Assembly: GCA_043760555.1 (NCBI GenBank)
Contig: JAYUOW010000143.1
Location: forward strand, 1 to 14,403
Reading direction: 5' to 3'
From: JANMDR01 sp043760555
GTDB taxonomy: Bacteria > Pseudomonadota > Gammaproteobacteria > Burkholderiales > Usitatibacteraceae
Length of the DNA stretch: 14,403 nucleotides
Shown here one piece after another: positions 11,643 to 14,403 of this stretch; positions within the stretch are counted from its first letter, which is position 1; every line of letters begins with the position of its first letter. Both the position numbers and the translations under genes were made by a program. Under the pieces are notes generated by a model, which worked only from the letters and a program-made list of their open reading frames with translations, had not been told where the DNA came from and searched no databases.

Positions 11643-14403
11643 ATGGGAAAAAGCCTCATCATTGCCGAAAAACCTTCCGTTGCCACCGATATTGCGCGGG
11701 TGCTGGGCGGCTTTACGAAGAAAGACGATTTTTACGAGAGCGATGATTTTGTCTTGTCATCTGCCGTTGGTCATCTCGTTGAAATTGCCATGCCTGAAGA
11801 AGAGGAAGTGAAGCGCGGCAAATGGACCTTTGGCCATTTGCCCGCCATCCCTACGCACTTCGCGCTGCGCCCGATTGAAAAAACCGAGTCGCGCTTAAAA
11901 TTATTGCAAAAATTATTGAAACGCAAAGATGTTGATGGCGTAATTAACGCATGCGACGCGGGACGCGAAGGCGAGCTTATTTTCCGCTACATCATTCAAT
12001 ATGCCAACGCCAAGCAACCCATACAGCGCTTGTGGTTACAGTCGATGACACCCGCCGCGATTCGCGATGGGTTTAAAAAACTAGCACCTGATAAAGATTA
12101 TTTAAGCTTAGCCGATGCCGCGAAATGCCGGAGTGAGTCTGATTGGTTAGTCGGCATCAACGGCACGCGTGCCATGACGGCATTTAACTCTAAAAGCGGC
12201 GGCTTTCAGCTCACCACAGTCGGCCGCGTGCAAACGCCAACGCTCGCCATTATGGTCGAGCGCGAAAACAAAATTAAAGCCTTCAAGGTACGCGACTACT
12301 GGGAGGTAGAAGGCCTATTTACGGCCGCTGCGGGCGATTATCCAGCGCGTTGGTTTGATGAAAACTACAAAAAATCAGACGACGAAGCATTCCGCCCCGA
12401 GCGCATGTGGGACGTCAAACGTGCCCAAGCTTTAGTCACAAAGTGCCTTGGCAAACACGGCATCGTTACCGAAGAATCAAAGCCAACAACGCAAGCTTCA
12501 CCGTTACTTTTTGACTTAACCAGCTTACAGCGCGAGGCCAATTCGCGTTTTGGATTCTCTGCTAAAACCACGCTGGGTTTAGCACAGGCGCTGTACGAAA
12601 AGCATAAGGTTTTGACCTATCCGCGTACCGATTCGCGCGCCTTGCCTGAGGATTACATCGATACGGTAAAAGCCACGCTGGAGGTTTTGAAGGAAGGCTC
12701 TTACAACACCTTCGCTAAAAAAATCCTCGATGAAAAGTGGGTAAAACCAAACAAACGTATTTTTGATAACAGCAAAATTTCCGATCACTTTGCGATTATC
12801 CCCACTTTGGTTCCACCGAAATCGTTAAACGAAATCGAAGCGAAACTATACGATTTTGTAGTCAAACGGTTCTTAGCCGTGTTTTACCCAAGTGCTGAAT
12901 TTACCCAGACCGTGCGCATCACGCGCATTGAAGGCGAGCCATTTAAGTCTGAGGGAAAGGTGCTGGTGAATGCCGGTTGGTTAGCCATTTACGGCCGCGA
13001 AGTGGAAGCAGAACCTGTTGAGGGCGCATCGGCTTCAACAACGTCTGGCAACCTTGTCACGGTTAAACCAAACGAGAAAGTTTACGGCAAAGAAATTGTT
13101 GTTAAGGCTAATCAAACCAAGCCACCACCGCGTTATTCTGAAGCCACATTATTGTCGGCGATGGAAGGTGCGGGCAAGACCATTGACGACGAAGAACTAC
13201 GCGCCGCCATGAAAGAAAAAGGGCTGGGAACGCCCGCAACACGGGCGTCTACGATTGAAGGCTTGTTGTATGAAAAGTATATTTTACGCGAAGGTCGCGA
13301 GCTAATTCCAACAGCTAAAGCGGGCTCGCTCATGACGTTATTGCATGGCTTAGGCGTACCCGAATTATTCTCACCTGAGCTCACCGCTGGCTGGGAATAT
13401 AAGCTGTTGCAAATGCAAGAAGGCAAGCTTTCACGCGCGACGTTCATGACTGAAATTGAAGACATGACGCGGCGCATTGTTGGACAGGCGAAGAATTATG
13501 AAGCCGACACCATCCCTGGCGACTTCGGCAAAATTGAAGCGCCTTGTCCTAAATGCGGTAGCGAGATTCATGAAAACTATAAAAAGTTTCAGTGCCAAAA
13601 GTGTGAATTTGGCTTTTGGAAAATTATTGCTGGCCGCCAATTAGAGCCTTCGGAAGCGAGCACCCTAGTATTAATGCGCGATGTCGGCCCACTAGATGGT
13701 TTCCGCAGCAAAATGGGTCGGGCGTTTTCAGCGAACTTAATTTTAAATAGCGAAAACGTGATCGAGTTTTCATGGGGCGATAAAGAAGGTGAGGGCGATG
13801 AGCCACCGGATTTTACTGGCCAAGAACCATTGGGTGCATGCCCGAAATGTGCAGCGAGGGTGTTTGAGATGCCCAACGCCTACGCCTGTGAAAAAGCGCT
13901 AGGCGCCGCACGTACTTGTGATTTCCGCTCGGGCCGCATTATTTTGCAGCGTACAATTGAACGTGAGCAAATGGAAAAGCTATTGCAGACCGGTAAAACG
14001 GATTTGCTAGACAAATTTATTTCCAAGAAAAACCGCCCATTCTCGGCCTATCTAGTGCGCGGCCCAGAAGGTAAGGTGGGCTTCGAATTCGAACCACGTG
14101 CTGAAGGCGGCAAGAAGGGCGCTGCAGCCTCGTCAAGCGCCTTACGCGTGTTGGGCAAACACCCAGTAGACGATCAAATCATCAGCGTCTCATCTGGCCG
14201 CTACGGGCCTTACGTGAAGTACGGCAAAATCAACGCAACATTGCCCGATAAAGAAAAGTTTGATTCGATTACGCTAGAAGAAGCGATTGCTTTGCTTTCT
14301 GAACGCGATGATTACGCACCGAAGAAACCTGCGGCCAAGAAGACGGCAGCAAAAAAACCAGCCGCTAAGAAACCAGCGGCTAAGAAATTGGTGGCCGATG
14401 ATG
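11643..14403 (+). CDS. topB: DNA topoisomerase III, type IA (3' end outside window)
   Basis: This type IA topoisomerase cuts and passes single strands to relax or decatenate DNA. The window holds 920 codons without a stop. The TOPRIM domain comes first (MGKSLIIAEKPSVA, then acidic DAGREGE near residue 110). The catalytic Tyr is about residue 326 in VLTYPRTDSRALPEDY. Conserved SDHFAIIPT and KGLGTPATRASTIEGL follow. After the core come two four-Cys zinc-ribbon-like segments (CPKCGSEI with FQCQKCEF, about 635-655, and CPKCAARV with YACEKA and TCDF, about 735-760). Then a TopA-like repeat (SGRYGPYVKYGKINATLP) and a Lys/Ala/Pro-rich tail. Escherichia coli TopB is about 653 residues; long tails like this occur in betaproteobacterial homologues from memory. 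ATG 11643 gives the conserved start; no strong ribosome-binding site is visible. Confidence 0.95.
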   Translation, partial: MGKSLIIAEKPSVATDIARVLGGFTKKDDFYESDDFVLSSAVGHLVEIAMPEEEEVKRGKWTFGHLPAIPTHFALRPIEKTESRLKLLQKLLKRKDVDGVINACDAGREGELIFRYIIQYANAKQPIQRLWLQSMTPAAIRDGFKKLAPDKDYLSLADAAKCRSESDWLVGINGTRAMTAFNSKSGGFQLTTVGRVQTPTLAIMVERENKIKAFKVRDYWEVEGLFTAAAGDYPARWFDENYKKSDDEAFRPERMWDVKRAQALVTKCLGKHGIVTEESKPTTQASPLLFDLTSLQREANSRFGFSAKTTLGLAQALYEKHKVLTYPRTDSRALPEDYIDTVKATLEVLKEGSYNTFAKKILDEKWVKPNKRIFDNSKISDHFAIIPTLVPPKSLNEIEAKLYDFVVKRFLAVFYPSAEFTQTVRITRIEGEPFKSEGKVLVNAGWLAIYGREVEAEPVEGASASTTSGNLVTVKPNEKVYGKEIVVKANQTKPPPRYSEATLLSAMEGAGKTIDDEELRAAMKEKGLGTPATRASTIEGLLYEKYILREGRELIPTAKAGSLMTLLHGLGVPELFSPELTAGWEYKLLQMQEGKLSRATFMTEIEDMTRRIVGQAKNYEADTIPGDFGKIEAPCPKCGSEIHENYKKFQCQKCEFGFWKIIAGRQLEPSEASTLVLMRDVGPLDGFRSKMGRAFSANLILNSENVIEFSWGDKEGEGDEPPDFTGQEPLGACPKCAARVFEMPNAYACEKALGAARTCDFRSGRIILQRTIEREQMEKLLQTGKTDLLDKFISKKNRPFSAYLVRGPEGKVGFEFEPRAEGGKKGAAASSSALRVLGKHPVDDQIISVSSGRYGPYVKYGKINATLPDKEKFDSITLEEAIALLSERDDYAPKKPAAKKTAAKKPAAKKPAAKKLVADD
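14326..14395 (+). repeat. Lys/Ala/Pro repeat-coding tail of topB
   Basis: The codons here encode repeated PAAKK/TAAKK units, five or so in tandem, forming a basic histone-H1-like tail. Codons vary between units (gcggcc, gcagca, gccgct, gcggct), so the repeat is older than a recent slippage. It probably gives non-specific DNA binding (inference). Confidence 0.75.

Overview
The window looks like the chromosome of a betaproteobacterium (Burkholderiales or Nitrosomonadales level; I cannot place it further). The basis is gene content and remembered gene neighbourhoods: a RpoE-type sigma factor divergent from ilvI-ilvH-ilvC, a def/fmt pair divergent from a LysM-protein gene followed by dprA, and then a long topoisomerase III gene with a TopA-like C-terminal tail. 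Base composition is moderate, with many A/T-ending codons next to G/C-ending ones.

Layout: (1) 1-620, minus strand, 3'-truncated ECF sigma factor. (2) 621-905, divergent control region with two inverted repeats. (3) 906-4472, ilvI, ilvH and ilvC, which carry out and regulate the first two common steps of branched-chain amino acid synthesis, closed by a strong intrinsic terminator. The ilvI-ilvH gap is unusually long (228 bp) and full of hairpins. (4) 4530-7241, about 2.7 kb with no intact recognisable gene: an aminoglycoside-phosphotransferase-like pseudogene with its catalytic middle deleted, a short ORF overlapping its start by ATGA, three kinds of palindromic repeat, and the C-terminal part of a TonB-dependent receptor. 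The receptor is broken at one end by a 164-bp inverted-repeat element and near the other end by an amber codon. (5) 7242-8854, minus strand, def then fmt (N-terminal formyl removal and initiator-tRNA formylation), separated by a bidirectional terminator. (6) 9114-14403, plus strand: exported LysM protein, DprA, and topoisomerase III running off the window.

The conserved genes are ordinary housekeeping genes. What deserves attention is non-coding: a family of three palindromes sharing the core GCCCTAAAATAGGGC (one inside the ilv cluster, two in the decayed zone), in which the outer stem sequences differ while pairing is kept, and the 164-bp MITE-like element at the fmt/TonB-receptor junction. 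I found no CRISPR array, tRNA, rRNA, intact transposase or recognisable new protein system.
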